A DNA stretch of 64,000 bases from Gammaproteobacteria bacterium (GTDB lineage: Bacteria; Pseudomonadota; Gammaproteobacteria; Pseudomonadales; Azotimanducaceae). The notes beneath the pieces were generated by a model. The model was not told the DNA's origin. It made no database searches and saw only the letters and a program-made list of their open reading frames with translations. The DNA lies in NCBI GenBank assembly GCA_009846005.1, contig VXYL01000016.1:194131-258130 (forward strand). The letters are read 5' to 3'. Shown here piece by piece: positions 44,597 through 52,545 of this stretch (position 1 is the first letter of the stretch; each line of letters starts with the position of its first letter). The position numbers and the translations under genes are program-made.

Positions 44597-45673
44597 TCAG
44601 TTGAACGGCGAGGCGATCTCCAGTTGCTCCATGACCCCGTTGAACCACTGGATCACCTCCGGGTGGTATGGGATGCCGTTGGCGCGGCGGTCGATCTCGG
44701 CTTCGTGTTCGGGGAAGCCCGCGTAGACAACCCGCGACTCGCCCGGCGCGGGTTTGCAGTCGAGGATTGAGCGCAGATAGGCATCCATGTCCGCCTTGAA
44801 CACATCGACATCGGCGAAGGCTGCGACGTTGTAGGCCATGAAGTAGTGCCCGGAGCCCTGACGGCGGTGCGGGCCGGCACCGGTTCCCGGCAGCGTCTTG
44901 CAGAGAATCTCCACCAGCATCGATAGGCCGAAGCCCTTGTGCGACCCGATCTCCCGGGTTCCGCCCAGGGGAAGCATGAGATAGCGGTCCGGCACGTCGA
45001 GCTCGTCCATGACCGGCGCACCCTCGGCGTCGGTGATCCAGCCGGGTAGGACCTTGTTGCCGAGGCGCCTCAAGAGCTGGATCTTGTTGCCGGCGACGGA
45101 ACTCATCGAGGCGTCGAAAATGAACGGCGGCTCCTCCTTGGACGGAGCAGCAATGCCCAAGGGATTGAGGCCCAGCAGCGGCTCCGCTCCTTGGGTGGGT
45201 GCCACCTGCAGACCGCCGGATGTCATGGATACGCCGACCATGTCGTACTCGAGGGCGAGGTGCGCGTAGTAGGCCGCGGCGCCGTAGTGGCCGCTGTTGA
45301 ACGCGGTCACAACCCCGACGCCGTTGTCCTTGGCACGCTCGCAGGCCAGTTCCATGAGCTCCTTGCCCTGGCCGAGCCCAAGCCCTCGATCGCCGTCCAC
45401 CGAAACCGCGGCAGGGAAGTCCCGCACCCGGTTCATGGTGGGTGTCGGGTTGATGTAGCCGCCTTTCAGACCGGCGACGTAGGCGCGCATCATGTTGCTG
45501 ACACCATGGGAGTCGATGCCGCGCACGTCCGCGTAGATCAACGGATCCGCGCACTTCGCGGCATCCGACCCGGACATGCCCAGGGCGATGAAGATGCTCT
45601 CCACGGCCTGGCGCATGGTCGAGTGGGGGACGCGTACCGCGATGTCCTCCGGAACCTTGAACCGTTCGAGCAT
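44597..45673 (-). CDS. Malate/L-lactate dehydrogenase family (LDH2-type) oxidoreductase
   Basis: The 358-residue NAD(P)-dependent enzyme has the LDH2/MDG2 fold: KCADPLIYADVRGIDSHGVS, VSVDGDRGLGLGQGKELMEL, FNSGHYGAAAYYAHLALEYD, VGVSMTSGG and GSHKGFGLSMLVEILC. ATG 45673 follows TAGGAGGAAGA, a strong site, so the extra 21 codons upstream are excluded. Family members reduce or oxidise 2-oxoacids such as malate, sulfolactate or ureidoglycolate. It is divergent from a D-2-hydroxyacid dehydrogenase, so the pair may interconvert one 2-hydroxyacid. Confidence 0.88.
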   Translation of the reverse strand: MLERFKVPEDIAVRVPHSTMRQAVESIFIALGMSGSDAAKCADPLIYADVRGIDSHGVSNMMRAYVAGLKGGYINPTPTMNRVRDFPAAVSVDGDRGLGLGQGKELMELACERAKDNGVGVVTAFNSGHYGAAAYYAHLALEYDMVGVSMTSGGLQVAPTQGAEPLLGLNPLGIAAPSKEEPPFIFDASMSSVAGNKIQLLRRLGNKVLPGWITDAEGAPVMDELDVPDRYLMLPLGGTREIGSHKGFGLSMLVEILCKTLPGTGAGPHRRQGSGHYFMAYNVAAFADVDVFKADMDAYLRSILDCKPAPGESRVVYAGFPEHEAEIDRRANGIPYHPEVIQWFNGVMEQLEIASPFN

Positions 45674-45753
45674 CCGCGTCTTCCTCCTATAGTTTGGGGC
45701 GTCGGCCAATAACGCGTAATAGCATAGTGCATTCAATAGCGAGGGAGCCCGAG

Positions 45754-46743
45754 ATGAAGGAGAACCCAGGCTTGGGGGGCAAGCCCCTGTTCGCCATGTT
45801 GCCGCCGGTCAACGACGACATGCGCTCATGGGCAGTCCGCTTGGTCGAAGATGTCCCCGGCCTTGATGTGGCCGTGTTGGAGGACGATTCCGCCGTGCGG
45901 GAAGTCCTGGCGGACGTGGATGCCGCATACGGTTGGGTGTCACCGACGATGCTTCCCTTGGCGCAGAACCTGCGCTGGTTGCAGAACCCGTTCGCCGGGC
46001 CGTTTCCCGGCTACTACTACCGGGAACTGGTCGATCACGTCGTCGTAATCACCAATCCGCGGGGCATCTATTCGGACCACATCGCCCACCACATCCTGAT
46101 GCTGATGCTGGCCTTGTCCCGGGGACTTCCTTACTACTTGGACGCCCAAAGGGCAGGACGTTGGGATCCCCGCGCCCGCAAACACGGCTACGTCAACATC
46201 GCTGGTTCGACCGTGCTGGTCAACGGCGTTGGCGGCATCGGCGCGGAGACCGCGCGTCTTTGCGCGGCGCTCGGCGCGACGGTGGTCGGAATCGACCCGC
46301 GACCCGAACACGACTGTCCGGCAACGATTCACGCGCCATCGGCACTCGACGACCTCCTGCCGACGGCGGACTTCGTGGTAACCACCGCACCGCATACGCC
46401 GGAGACCGAGTTCATGTGGAACGCCGATCGCTTCGGTCGAATGAAGCCGACGGCCTATTTCATCAACATCGGTCGCGGCATGACCGCCAAGCTCGATGGC
46501 CTAACGGCTGCGCTCGCCGGAGGCGAAATCGCGGGTGCCGGCCTCGATGTCTTCGAGATCGAGCCGTTGCCCGCCGACCACCCCCTTTGGCGAATGGAGA
46601 ACGTGCTGATTACACCGCACGTGGCCGTGGCTGAAGCCGCGGACATTCCGGAGCGGCGGTACGCCCTGCTTGCCGACAACGCGCAGCGCTTCCTGGCCGG
46701 CGAACCGTTGCGCAACGTGGTCGACAAAGCCCTTTGGTACTAG
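45754..46743 (+). CDS. D-2-hydroxyacid dehydrogenase
   Basis: The 329-residue enzyme has a Rossmann NAD site (VLVNGVGGIGAETARLCAAL, then GIDPRP) and the catalytic trio Arg (INIGRGM), Glu (FEIEPLP) and His (TPHVAV). The catalytic-domain part has LRWLQNPFAGPFPGYYYREL. ATG 45754 is chosen because GAGGGAG lies seven bases before it; the frame is open to 45694. Its layout resembles phosphoglycerate-dehydrogenase-like and glyoxylate/hydroxypyruvate reductase proteins. The substrate is not known. Confidence 0.9.
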   Translation: MKENPGLGGKPLFAMLPPVNDDMRSWAVRLVEDVPGLDVAVLEDDSAVREVLADVDAAYGWVSPTMLPLAQNLRWLQNPFAGPFPGYYYRELVDHVVVITNPRGIYSDHIAHHILMLMLALSRGLPYYLDAQRAGRWDPRARKHGYVNIAGSTVLVNGVGGIGAETARLCAALGATVVGIDPRPEHDCPATIHAPSALDDLLPTADFVVTTAPHTPETEFMWNADRFGRMKPTAYFINIGRGMTAKLDGLTAALAGGEIAGAGLDVFEIEPLPADHPLWRMENVLITPHVAVAEAADIPERRYALLADNAQRFLAGEPLRNVVDKALWY

Positions 46744-46810
46744 CTCCGCACGGCGACATTCGTCGCCAGTGCTGACACAATGAACCGAGAATCGCGGGGG
46801 AGGACCAGGC

Positions 46811-47752
46811 ATGAACACGGCTAGATTCTCGATATTGGCATTGGCGGTCTGCGGACTGACGGTCACTGCGGTGGAGAAGGACTGCGAGCCGTCCAAATGG
46901 GGCGAGGCCGACGAGATCGGCAGCGCCAACCTGATCACGGCCGAGAGCGTGCTCGCGGCGTCCAAGCTCATCACGACCGGCAAGACCTACAGCCTCGGCA
47001 TCACGATCGATTCAGCCACACCGGCGTTTCCGCCCCGGGGCTTGGCGTTGCAGGTGGTCCAGCCGGGTCAGCAGCAGGGCAGGGCGGCGTTCCCGAACAT
47101 GGCCTACAACGACGACCTGGTGCAGACCTGGCTGGGAATCGGTTCGCAAATCGACGGCCTAGGTCACTTGGGGGCACCCGGCGGCGTCTACTACAACTGC
47201 AACCGCGCCGAGGACTTCGCGGAAATAACGGGACTCACCAAGCTCGGCATCGACAAGATTCCGCCCATCGTCGCCCGGGGCGTGGTGCTGGACATGGCGG
47301 GACACGCCGGCGTCGAGGTCATGCAGGCGGGTCAGTTCTTCACGGCGGCGGACGTGCAGGCCGTCGAGGAAAAGCAGGGCACGCCGATTCGCGAAGGCGA
47401 CGTGGTGCTGTTCCACACGGGCTGGACGGAGGGCATGCTCGCCACGGATCCCCAAGCGTGGGTTTCCGGTGAACCGGGCATGGCGGAGGACGTGGCCGAG
47501 TACCTCGCCAGTCGCAATGTCGTCGCTGCTGGCGCGGACACTTGGGGACTGGATGTCGTCCCGCCCCAGAACCCGGACCGACCGTTCCAGGGCCACGTGA
47601 CCCTGCTCATGGAAAACGGCATCTACATCCTGGAGGTGATGAACACGGGGCCACTAGTGCGAGACGAGGCGTTCGAGTTCCTGTTCGTGCTGGGCCACGC
47701 CAAGATCAAGGGCGCGGTGCAGATGATCATCAATCCGGTGGCGATTCGCTGA
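46811..47752 (+). CDS. Cyclase-family (kynurenine formamidase-like) hydrolase, exported
   Basis: The 313-residue protein has a short N-terminal signal (ILALAVCGLTVTA, about 8-20). The cyclase/PF04199 fold follows, with WGEADEIGSANLITAESVLA, QIDGLGHLGAPGGVYYN in place of the usual HxGTHxD metal motif, REGDVVLFHTGWTEGM and AAGADTWGLDV. GGGGGAGGA precedes the ATG. The missing canonical Asp in the metal loop makes kynurenine formamidase activity uncertain; many members act on unknown cyclic or ester substrates. It shares orientation with the D-hydroxyacid dehydrogenase (67-base gap). Confidence 0.85.
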   Translation: MNTARFSILALAVCGLTVTAVEKDCEPSKWGEADEIGSANLITAESVLAASKLITTGKTYSLGITIDSATPAFPPRGLALQVVQPGQQQGRAAFPNMAYNDDLVQTWLGIGSQIDGLGHLGAPGGVYYNCNRAEDFAEITGLTKLGIDKIPPIVARGVVLDMAGHAGVEVMQAGQFFTAADVQAVEEKQGTPIREGDVVLFHTGWTEGMLATDPQAWVSGEPGMAEDVAEYLASRNVVAAGADTWGLDVVPPQNPDRPFQGHVTLLMENGIYILEVMNTGPLVRDEAFEFLFVLGHAKIKGAVQMIINPVAIR

Positions 47753-47794
47753 GCGAGGGCTAGCGAGGCCCTGCCTCAGACCGACGCGGCATGT

Positions 47795-47874
47795 CGTAGG
47801 GGACGGGCTTGTCCCGTCCCGCAGCAACGACCAAATGCGCCCGATTGCGGGCGAGGACAAGCCTCGCCCCTACG
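47795..47874. repeat. REPIN: two inverted GTAG-hairpin units between convergent genes (locus R9)
   Basis: Unit 1 (47795-47821) is CGTAG, GGGACGGG, loop CTTGT, CCCGTCCC. Unit 2 (47849-47874, inverted) is GGGCGAGG, loop ACAAG, CCTCGCCC, CTACG, a stem variant not seen elsewhere in the window. It lies between the cyclase gene and the toxin gene, which converge. Confidence 0.93.
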
Positions 47875-47925
47875 ATGCCTTCGCAAATGCAACCTGACCG
47901 TAAACACTGGCCCCGCTCAAGTAAT

Positions 47926-48183
47926 CTAGTGTCGGTACGCTTCCCGGCGGTGTGCGATGCGCACGACCAAAACGACGAGATCGTTGTTCCGTACCTCGTA
48001 GAGGATCCGATAGTCGCCGACACGCAATCGCCTTAAGCCCCGAAGGTCGCCTTTGAGTACGCTGCCTGCTAGTGGGTAGTTCGCCAACCGGTCGATGGCG
48101 GCGCTGATGCGCAGCCGATTGGACCGCGGCACCCGTTCTAGTTCCTTGGCGGCACTCGCCTTAATCCTTAGCGAGAAGCTCAC
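47926..48183 (-). CDS. RelE/ParE-family toxin
   Basis: The 85-residue protein has the RelE pattern: SLRIKASAAKELERVPRSNR, RISAAIDRLANYPLAGSVLK, GDLRGLRRLRVGDYRILYEV and NNDLVVLVVRIAHRREAYR. Conserved Arg residues near GDYR and the final HRREAYR are present. It overlaps the upstream antitoxin gene by 23 bases, the normal antitoxin-first order. It probably cleaves mRNA at the ribosome; a gyrase-directed ParE action is the alternative. Confidence 0.92.
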   Translation of the reverse strand: MSFSLRIKASAAKELERVPRSNRLRISAAIDRLANYPLAGSVLKGDLRGLRRLRVGDYRILYEVRNNDLVVLVVRIAHRREAYRH

Positions 48184-48382
48184 GCTTCACTTGATCCCAT
48201 TCAAGGACAGGATCAGCCGGATCGCGTAGCCGTTCCACGGCGACGGCGAGGTCGTCAAAGTCCTCGAGGTAGTGTTCCACGGCTTGGCGAATGATCTCGG
48301 CGCGGCTGCGTTTCAAAGTGGTGGCAGCGGCGTCCAATCCTTCGACCAGCCGGTCGGGCAGGCGTGCGGTGATCTGGCTCAT
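48161..48382 (-). CDS. Ribbon-helix-helix antitoxin paired with RelE
   Basis: ATG 48382 gives a 73-residue protein beginning MSQITARLPDRLVEGLDAAA; ATG 48391 and a longer frame to 48442 are possible. The N-terminal ribbon-helix-helix fold (ITARLPDRLVEGLDAAATTL, RSRAEIIRQAVEHYLED) binds DNA. The acidic C-terminus would wrap the toxin. A perfect 25-bp dyad lies just upstream at 48404-48428 and is the likely autoregulatory operator. Confidence 0.9.
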   Translation of the reverse strand: MSQITARLPDRLVEGLDAAATTLKRSRAEIIRQAVEHYLEDFDDLAVAVERLRDPADPVLEWDQVKRELLAKD

Positions 48383-48403
48383 GCTCAACATCCCGTTGAA
48401 TGT

Positions 48404-48428
48404 CGCTGACATTAGACTAATGTCAGCG
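48404..48428 (-). promoter_or_regulatory. Perfect palindrome upstream of the RHH-RelE pair, autoregulatory operator
   Basis: The arms CGCTGACATTAG (48404-48415) and CTAATGTCAGCG (48417-48428) are exact inverse complements around one central A. The site ends about 22 bases before the antitoxin ATG at 48382. Ribbon-helix-helix antitoxins bind such short dyads to repress their own promoter. Confidence 0.7.
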
Positions 48429-48527
48429 CGGTCGCGTTTCAACGCTTTGGTTCTGGTTTGATGCGCTTGACCTGCCCGACGCGATCAAGTACGCAATACA
48501 GCAACGAAAGGAGGCGGTTGGACGCAC

Positions 48528-49637
48528 GTGATTTCCAAACAAGCGGCGTTGGTGTTCGCTGCGGTGGCATTGATTGCCGGGATGCTGTTGAGCTTGGCCC
48601 TTCGGCCGCCGGGCGGCGGCGGGACGGTCGTGGCGACGACCTCGGACGAGGGCGTGCCGGTGCGCATCCATTGGCGGGTGCCGTTGAGCGCGCCGCGCAA
48701 TCTGCCGGGTGCCGGGGAGACGCCGAGTTGGTTCGCAGAAGCGCTCGACCGCGCCAGCGGCGGCGGCGTGAGAATCGACCTCTACGATCCTGGTGAGATC
48801 GTTCCGGCGTTCGCGGTGACCGATGCCGTCCGCGACCGCAAGGTGCAAGCCGGGTATACGTGGCTCGGCTACGACCAGGGCAAGATCCCGTCGTCGGCGC
48901 TGTTCGGCGCGACCCCGTTCGGGCTCGAACCCTGGGCGTACATCGGCTGGTGGCACTTCGGCGGCGGCAGGGAACTCGCCGAGGGCATCTACGCCCGGCA
49001 CAACATCAAGCCGCTGTTGTGCGGCATCTCGGGACCCGAGACCGCCGGCTGGTTCCGCACGCCGCTCATTTCCACGGATGACCTGGCGGGGCTCAAGATT
49101 CGCTTCGCCGGCCTAGGGGGCAAGGTCATGCAGCGTGTCGGCGCGTCGGTCACGATGCTGCCGGCGGGGGAGATCTTCCAGGCACTGGATACCGGCGTCA
49201 TCGATGCGACGGAATTCGCGCAGCCGATCACCGATCAAGCCCTCGGCTTCTCCCGGATCGCCAAGTACAACTACTACCCGGGTTGGCACCAACCGTTCAG
49301 CGCCACCCACTTCGTGGTCAACCTCGATGTTTGGGCGGGCTTGCCGCCGAGGGACCAGGAGCTCCTAGAGACGGTCTGCATGGCCTCGGTTGGGCGCAGC
49401 CTCGGGCTGTCCGAGTACCAGCAGGCGCCCGTCGTGGCGGAGTTCCCAGGACTCGGCGTATCAGCGAGCTATTTCCCGGAGGAGGTGTTGCGGGTCCTGC
49501 AAAGCGCGGCACAGGAGGTGCTCGACGAGGAAGCCGTTGCGGATCCCGACTTCAAGGCGGTGCTCGATTCCCAGCGCGCCTACCAGGCCGTCTACCGCGA
49601 GTGGCGTCGACTGGCGTACCTGCCGAAGGACTTCTAG
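48528..49637 (+). CDS. TRAP transporter substrate-binding protein (DctP family)
   Basis: The 369-residue protein starts at GTG 48528 after AAGGAGG. It has an N-terminal signal or anchor (ALVFAAVALIAGMLLSLALR). The DctP fold shows IHWRVPLSAPRNLPGAGETP, LAGLKIRFAGLGGKVMQRVG (conserved Arg ligand), ALDTGVIDATEFAQPITDQA and KYNYYPGWHQPFSATHFVVN. The YYPGWHQP-type motif recalls the alpha-keto-acid/lactate binding TakP group, so a small 2-oxo- or 2-hydroxyacid is the probable ligand. The small and large permeases follow, with a REPIN between. Confidence 0.9.
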   Translation: MISKQAALVFAAVALIAGMLLSLALRPPGGGGTVVATTSDEGVPVRIHWRVPLSAPRNLPGAGETPSWFAEALDRASGGGVRIDLYDPGEIVPAFAVTDAVRDRKVQAGYTWLGYDQGKIPSSALFGATPFGLEPWAYIGWWHFGGGRELAEGIYARHNIKPLLCGISGPETAGWFRTPLISTDDLAGLKIRFAGLGGKVMQRVGASVTMLPAGEIFQALDTGVIDATEFAQPITDQALGFSRIAKYNYYPGWHQPFSATHFVVNLDVWAGLPPRDQELLETVCMASVGRSLGLSEYQQAPVVAEFPGLGVSASYFPEEVLRVLQSAAQEVLDEEAVADPDFKAVLDSQRAYQAVYREWRRLAYLPKDF

Positions 49638-49671
49638 GGTTGCTCGCCGCAAACGCGCACAAACCCGGATG

Positions 49672-49807
49672 CGTAGGGGACGGGCTCGTCCCGTCCCGTG
49701 TTGCGTGGCGCGAAGGGAGTGCGGAAACCCGATGCGGGCGGGGACAAGCCCCGCCCCTACGGGCCCGTGCCGCGCAGATGCGTAGGGGACGGGCTTGTCC
49801 CGTCCCG
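49672..49807. repeat. REPIN array with three GTAG-hairpin units (locus R10)
   Basis: Unit 1 (49672-49698) is CGTAG, GGGACGGG, loop CTCGT, CCCGTCCC. Unit 2 (49736-49761, inverted) is GGGCGGGG, loop ACAAG, CCCCGCCC, CTACG. Unit 3 (49781-49807) repeats the plus-orientation GGGACGGG form. The array separates dctP-like and dctQ-like genes and reaches into the dctQ reading frame. Confidence 0.93.
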
Positions 49808-50352
49808 CCAATACCGGTGCCGATAACTTGACCGGAATCGAGCTACCGGAGACCCGCTTCTCCCGCGTGGTCGACCACGCCCTCACCGTGGTCGGTCGCG
49901 CGGCCAGTTGGCTTTGGGTCGTACTGCTTGCGGTGATCGTGGTCAACGTCACTCTTCGCTACGTCTTCCAGGAGGGTCGTATCGAACTCGAGGAACTGCA
50001 GTGGCACCTGAACGCGTTGGCGTTCCTGATCGCCATCGCCTACGCCTATCGGGTCGATGCCCACATCCGCATCGACCTGGTCTCGGTGAGACTCCGGCCG
50101 CGCCTGCAGGTCTGGATCGAGTTCTACAGCACGTTCTTGCTGCTGCTGCCGTTCATCGCGGTCGTGCTGTGGTTCTCGTTCCCGTTCGTCGCCCATAGCT
50201 GGACCGTCTCCGAGGTTTCCTCGTCACCCGGCGGATTGCCGTTTCGCTGGTTGTTGAAAGGCGTGCTGCCGGTGGCGTTCCTGCTGCTGTTGGTTGCCGT
50301 TGCGTCTCGGCTTACGCGCCTCTGGGCGTATCTCACGGACGGGCCGCCATGA
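49795..50352 (+). CDS. dctQ: TRAP transporter small permease (DctQ)
   Basis: The protein of up to 185 residues has four hydrophobic segments (SWLWVVLLAVIVVNVTLRYV; ALAFLIAIAYAYRVDAHIRI; FYSTFLLLLPFIAVVLWFSF; WLLKGVLPVAFLLLLVAVAS). The DctQ signature HIRIDLVSVRLRPR is present. The start is unclear: TTG 49795 lies inside a REP unit, and TTG 49828 comes just after it. Neither has a good ribosome site. The original start may have been altered by repeat insertion. It overlaps the large permease by 4 bases. Confidence 0.88.
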   Translation: MSRPANTGADNLTGIELPETRFSRVVDHALTVVGRAASWLWVVLLAVIVVNVTLRYVFQEGRIELEELQWHLNALAFLIAIAYAYRVDAHIRIDLVSVRLRPRLQVWIEFYSTFLLLLPFIAVVLWFSFPFVAHSWTVSEVSSSPGGLPFRWLLKGVLPVAFLLLLVAVASRLTRLWAYLTDGPP

Positions 50353-51704
50353 CCGGTGCCGAAGTTCTCGCGCTCTTGATGATCGTCGCGTTCATCGGGC
50401 TCGTGTTCTCGGGCTACCCGATCGCCTGGGTCCTCGGGGGACTCGCGGTCGTGTTCACGGTGTTCGCGATCGTCTTTCAGGTGGACTTCGCGATTCCGAC
50501 GAACGTCGACTGGTTCTACACGTCGATGACCGTCGATCGCATCTGGGATGTGATGGAGAACTGGGTCCTGGTGGCGTTGCCCATGTTCATCTTCATGGGG
50601 GTGCTGCTCGACCGTTCCGGCATCGCGCGCAGCCTGCTGACCGGCTTTGCGAGGCTCCTCGGCCCGGTGCGCGGCGGCCTCGCCATCACGGTCACGATCA
50701 TCGGCGTCCTGCTCGCCGCTTCCACCGGGATCATCGGCGCATCCGTGGTGCTGCTGGGTCTGCTCGGGTTGCCGGCGATGCTGGAGCACGGCTACGACAA
50801 ACGCCTGGCGTCCGGCACGGTGTGCGCCGTGGGCACGCTGGGCATCCTCATTCCGCCGAGCATCATGCTGGTGGTTATGGCCGACCGCATGTCCATGAGC
50901 GTCGGCGATCTCTTTCTCGGCGCGGTGTTCCCCGGCGTCCTGCTGGGAGGCTTGTACATCGTCTATCTGCTGGTCATCGGCTGGTTCAAACCGGGACATG
51001 CCCCCGCCGTTCGGGCGGAACCGATGACCCTGCGCGCGGCGTGGGACCTGATCTGGGCGGTGGTACCCGCGGCGTTGCTGATCCTGGCGGTGCTCGGGAG
51101 CATCTTCTTCGGTCTGGCGACGCCGACGGAAGCGGCCGGCGTGGGTGCCGGCGGCGCCTTGCTGCTGGCCGCGCTCAAGGGTTCCGTCAACCGCAAGATG
51201 ATGGCGGAAGTCGTGGAGGAGACTTCCCGGACGTCGGCGTTCATCTTCGGCGCCATCATCGGCGCGGTCTGCTTCACGCTGGTGCTGCGCGGCCTCGGCG
51301 GTGACGAACTGATCGAGCGCGCGCTTCTCGGCCTGCCGTTCGGACCGACCGGGATCGTCATCTGCATCCTGATCGCCACGTTCATCCTCGGCTTCTTCCT
51401 CGACTGGCTCGAGCTCACGCTAATAATCCTGCCGCTAATCGAACCCGTGGTCCGCACGTTGGGGTTCGATCCGGTGTGGTTCACGGTGATGTTCGCCGTC
51501 TGTCTGCAGACCAGTTTCCTGACACCGCCGGTGGGTGGCGCGTTGTTCTACTTGAAGGGCATTGCGCCGGCGGGCGTCGATCTGCCGGTGATCTACCGGG
51601 GGGTGGTGCCGTTCATCGTGATCCAGCTAGTCGGACTCGCGATCATCTTCGGCTGGGAGGAACTCGCGACTTGGCTCCCGGCGCAGGCGTACGGGTTCAG
51701 GTGA
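50349..51704 (+). CDS. dctM: TRAP transporter large permease (DctM)
   Basis: The 451-residue protein has about 12 hydrophobic segments and the DctM pattern. It contains VLLDRSGIARSLLTGFARLL, AASTGIIGASVVLLGLLGLP, GTLGILIPPSIMLVVMADRM, ATPTEAAGVGAGGALLLAAL and CLQTSFLTPPVGGALFYLKG. Together with the small permease and the binding protein it forms a sodium-driven carboxylate importer. Confidence 0.95.
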   Translation: MTGAEVLALLMIVAFIGLVFSGYPIAWVLGGLAVVFTVFAIVFQVDFAIPTNVDWFYTSMTVDRIWDVMENWVLVALPMFIFMGVLLDRSGIARSLLTGFARLLGPVRGGLAITVTIIGVLLAASTGIIGASVVLLGLLGLPAMLEHGYDKRLASGTVCAVGTLGILIPPSIMLVVMADRMSMSVGDLFLGAVFPGVLLGGLYIVYLLVIGWFKPGHAPAVRAEPMTLRAAWDLIWAVVPAALLILAVLGSIFFGLATPTEAAGVGAGGALLLAALKGSVNRKMMAEVVEETSRTSAFIFGAIIGAVCFTLVLRGLGGDELIERALLGLPFGPTGIVICILIATFILGFFLDWLELTLIILPLIEPVVRTLGFDPVWFTVMFAVCLQTSFLTPPVGGALFYLKGIAPAGVDLPVIYRGVVPFIVIQLVGLAIIFGWEELATWLPAQAYGFR

Positions 51705-51709
51705 TGCGG

Positions 51710-52150
51710 CTAACCGGTGCTCGTTGACGTCAGGGGATTGCGCCAAGCCAATCCGGGGAATCGGGCGAAGTCCGAATCGTTGGAGTGCAGTTCGGCTTGA
51801 TGTTCGATCGCTAGGGCGGCGAGGTGGGCATCGGTAACGAGATTGGGCCCGATCGGACCTGCCACGAGATCAGTCAGGATGTCCAGGTGTGTCGGACCCG
51901 GCAGGACGATCTGGGCGTTTGGCTCCATCATCCATGACCGGCAATGGCCTATGGCTTCGGTTGCTGGCATGGGACGTGCCAACACACGCCGGTTGGACAT
52001 AATCCGGACGAAGCCCAATGCCACGACCCAGGCCAACCCAACGGTTTTGGTATCCGAAAGGCAACCTTCCCACCACGCTTTCGCCGCGCTGTGCAAGGGC
52101 GCATCTTCGTTGTACGCGTAGACTAGGAGATTGATGTCCGGGAGGATCAC
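51710..52150 (-). CDS. vapC: VapC-like PIN-domain toxin
   Basis: The 146-residue PIN-domain protein has the first acidic site in ILPDINLLVYAYNEDAPLH. Further acidic residues are near ATEAIGHCRSW and NLVTDAHLAALAIEHQAEL, and the last is in HSNDSDFARFPGLAW. This four-acid order matches VapC ribonucleases. ATG 52150 overlaps the antitoxin stop (4 bases). It cleaves RNA (often tRNA) when the antitoxin is lost. Confidence 0.9.
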   Translation of the reverse strand: MILPDINLLVYAYNEDAPLHSAAKAWWEGCLSDTKTVGLAWVVALGFVRIMSNRRVLARPMPATEAIGHCRSWMMEPNAQIVLPGPTHLDILTDLVAGPIGPNLVTDAHLAALAIEHQAELHSNDSDFARFPGLAWRNPLTSTSTG

Positions 52151-52434
52151 GACTGCACGTTGCCGTGCTCCCTCCCAAGGAAGGCCTCGACCTCCAACTC
52201 GTCGACAAGCTGATTGAGCTTTAGAGGGTCGACCCCCGGCAGGAAGCCGCGGGGAGCAGAGGCGACCTTAAATCGGGACCGACGAACGAGGGGTTTATCG
52301 CCGAGGGTGAGGCCGCTGCGCATAACCTGGTTCACCACAGCCTTGAATGATTGACCGCTAAGTCGGGCGCGGTCTTTCAGGGCAGCGGCTAGGTCGTCGT
52401 CGATGGTCAGCGTTGTGCGCATGGCAGGCATCAT
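52147..52434 (-). CDS. vapB: VapB-like antitoxin
   Basis: The 95-residue protein begins MRTTLTIDDDLAAALKDRAR after four optional residues, with SGQSFKAVVNQVMRSGLTLG completing a ribbon-helix-helix DNA-binding fold. The C-terminal 50 residues (KVASAPRGFLPGVDPLKLNQ) would bind the PIN toxin. ATG 52434 is the longest start and ATG 52422 equally likely. It is the first gene of a coupled antitoxin-toxin pair. Confidence 0.87.
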   Translation of the reverse strand: MMPAMRTTLTIDDDLAAALKDRARLSGQSFKAVVNQVMRSGLTLGDKPLVRRSRFKVASAPRGFLPGVDPLKLNQLVDELEVEAFLGREHGNVQS

Positions 52435-52519
52435 AGTGTCTCACAAAGGGAGCATCAAGATGCCGCAGCCGGTCCGAATGCGACGGAACGAACTTGCCAC
52501 CGATCCACTCTGAACACGC

Positions 52520-52545
52520 GGGACGGGACAAGCCCGTCCCCTACG
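52520..52545 (-). repeat. Single inverted GTAG-hairpin (REP) unit (locus R11)
   Basis: GGGACGGG, loop ACAAG, CCCGTCCC and CTACG form one unpaired unit between a PhyH gene and the VapB gene. Its head supplies the TAG stop (52541-52543) of the PhyH gene. Confidence 0.88.
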
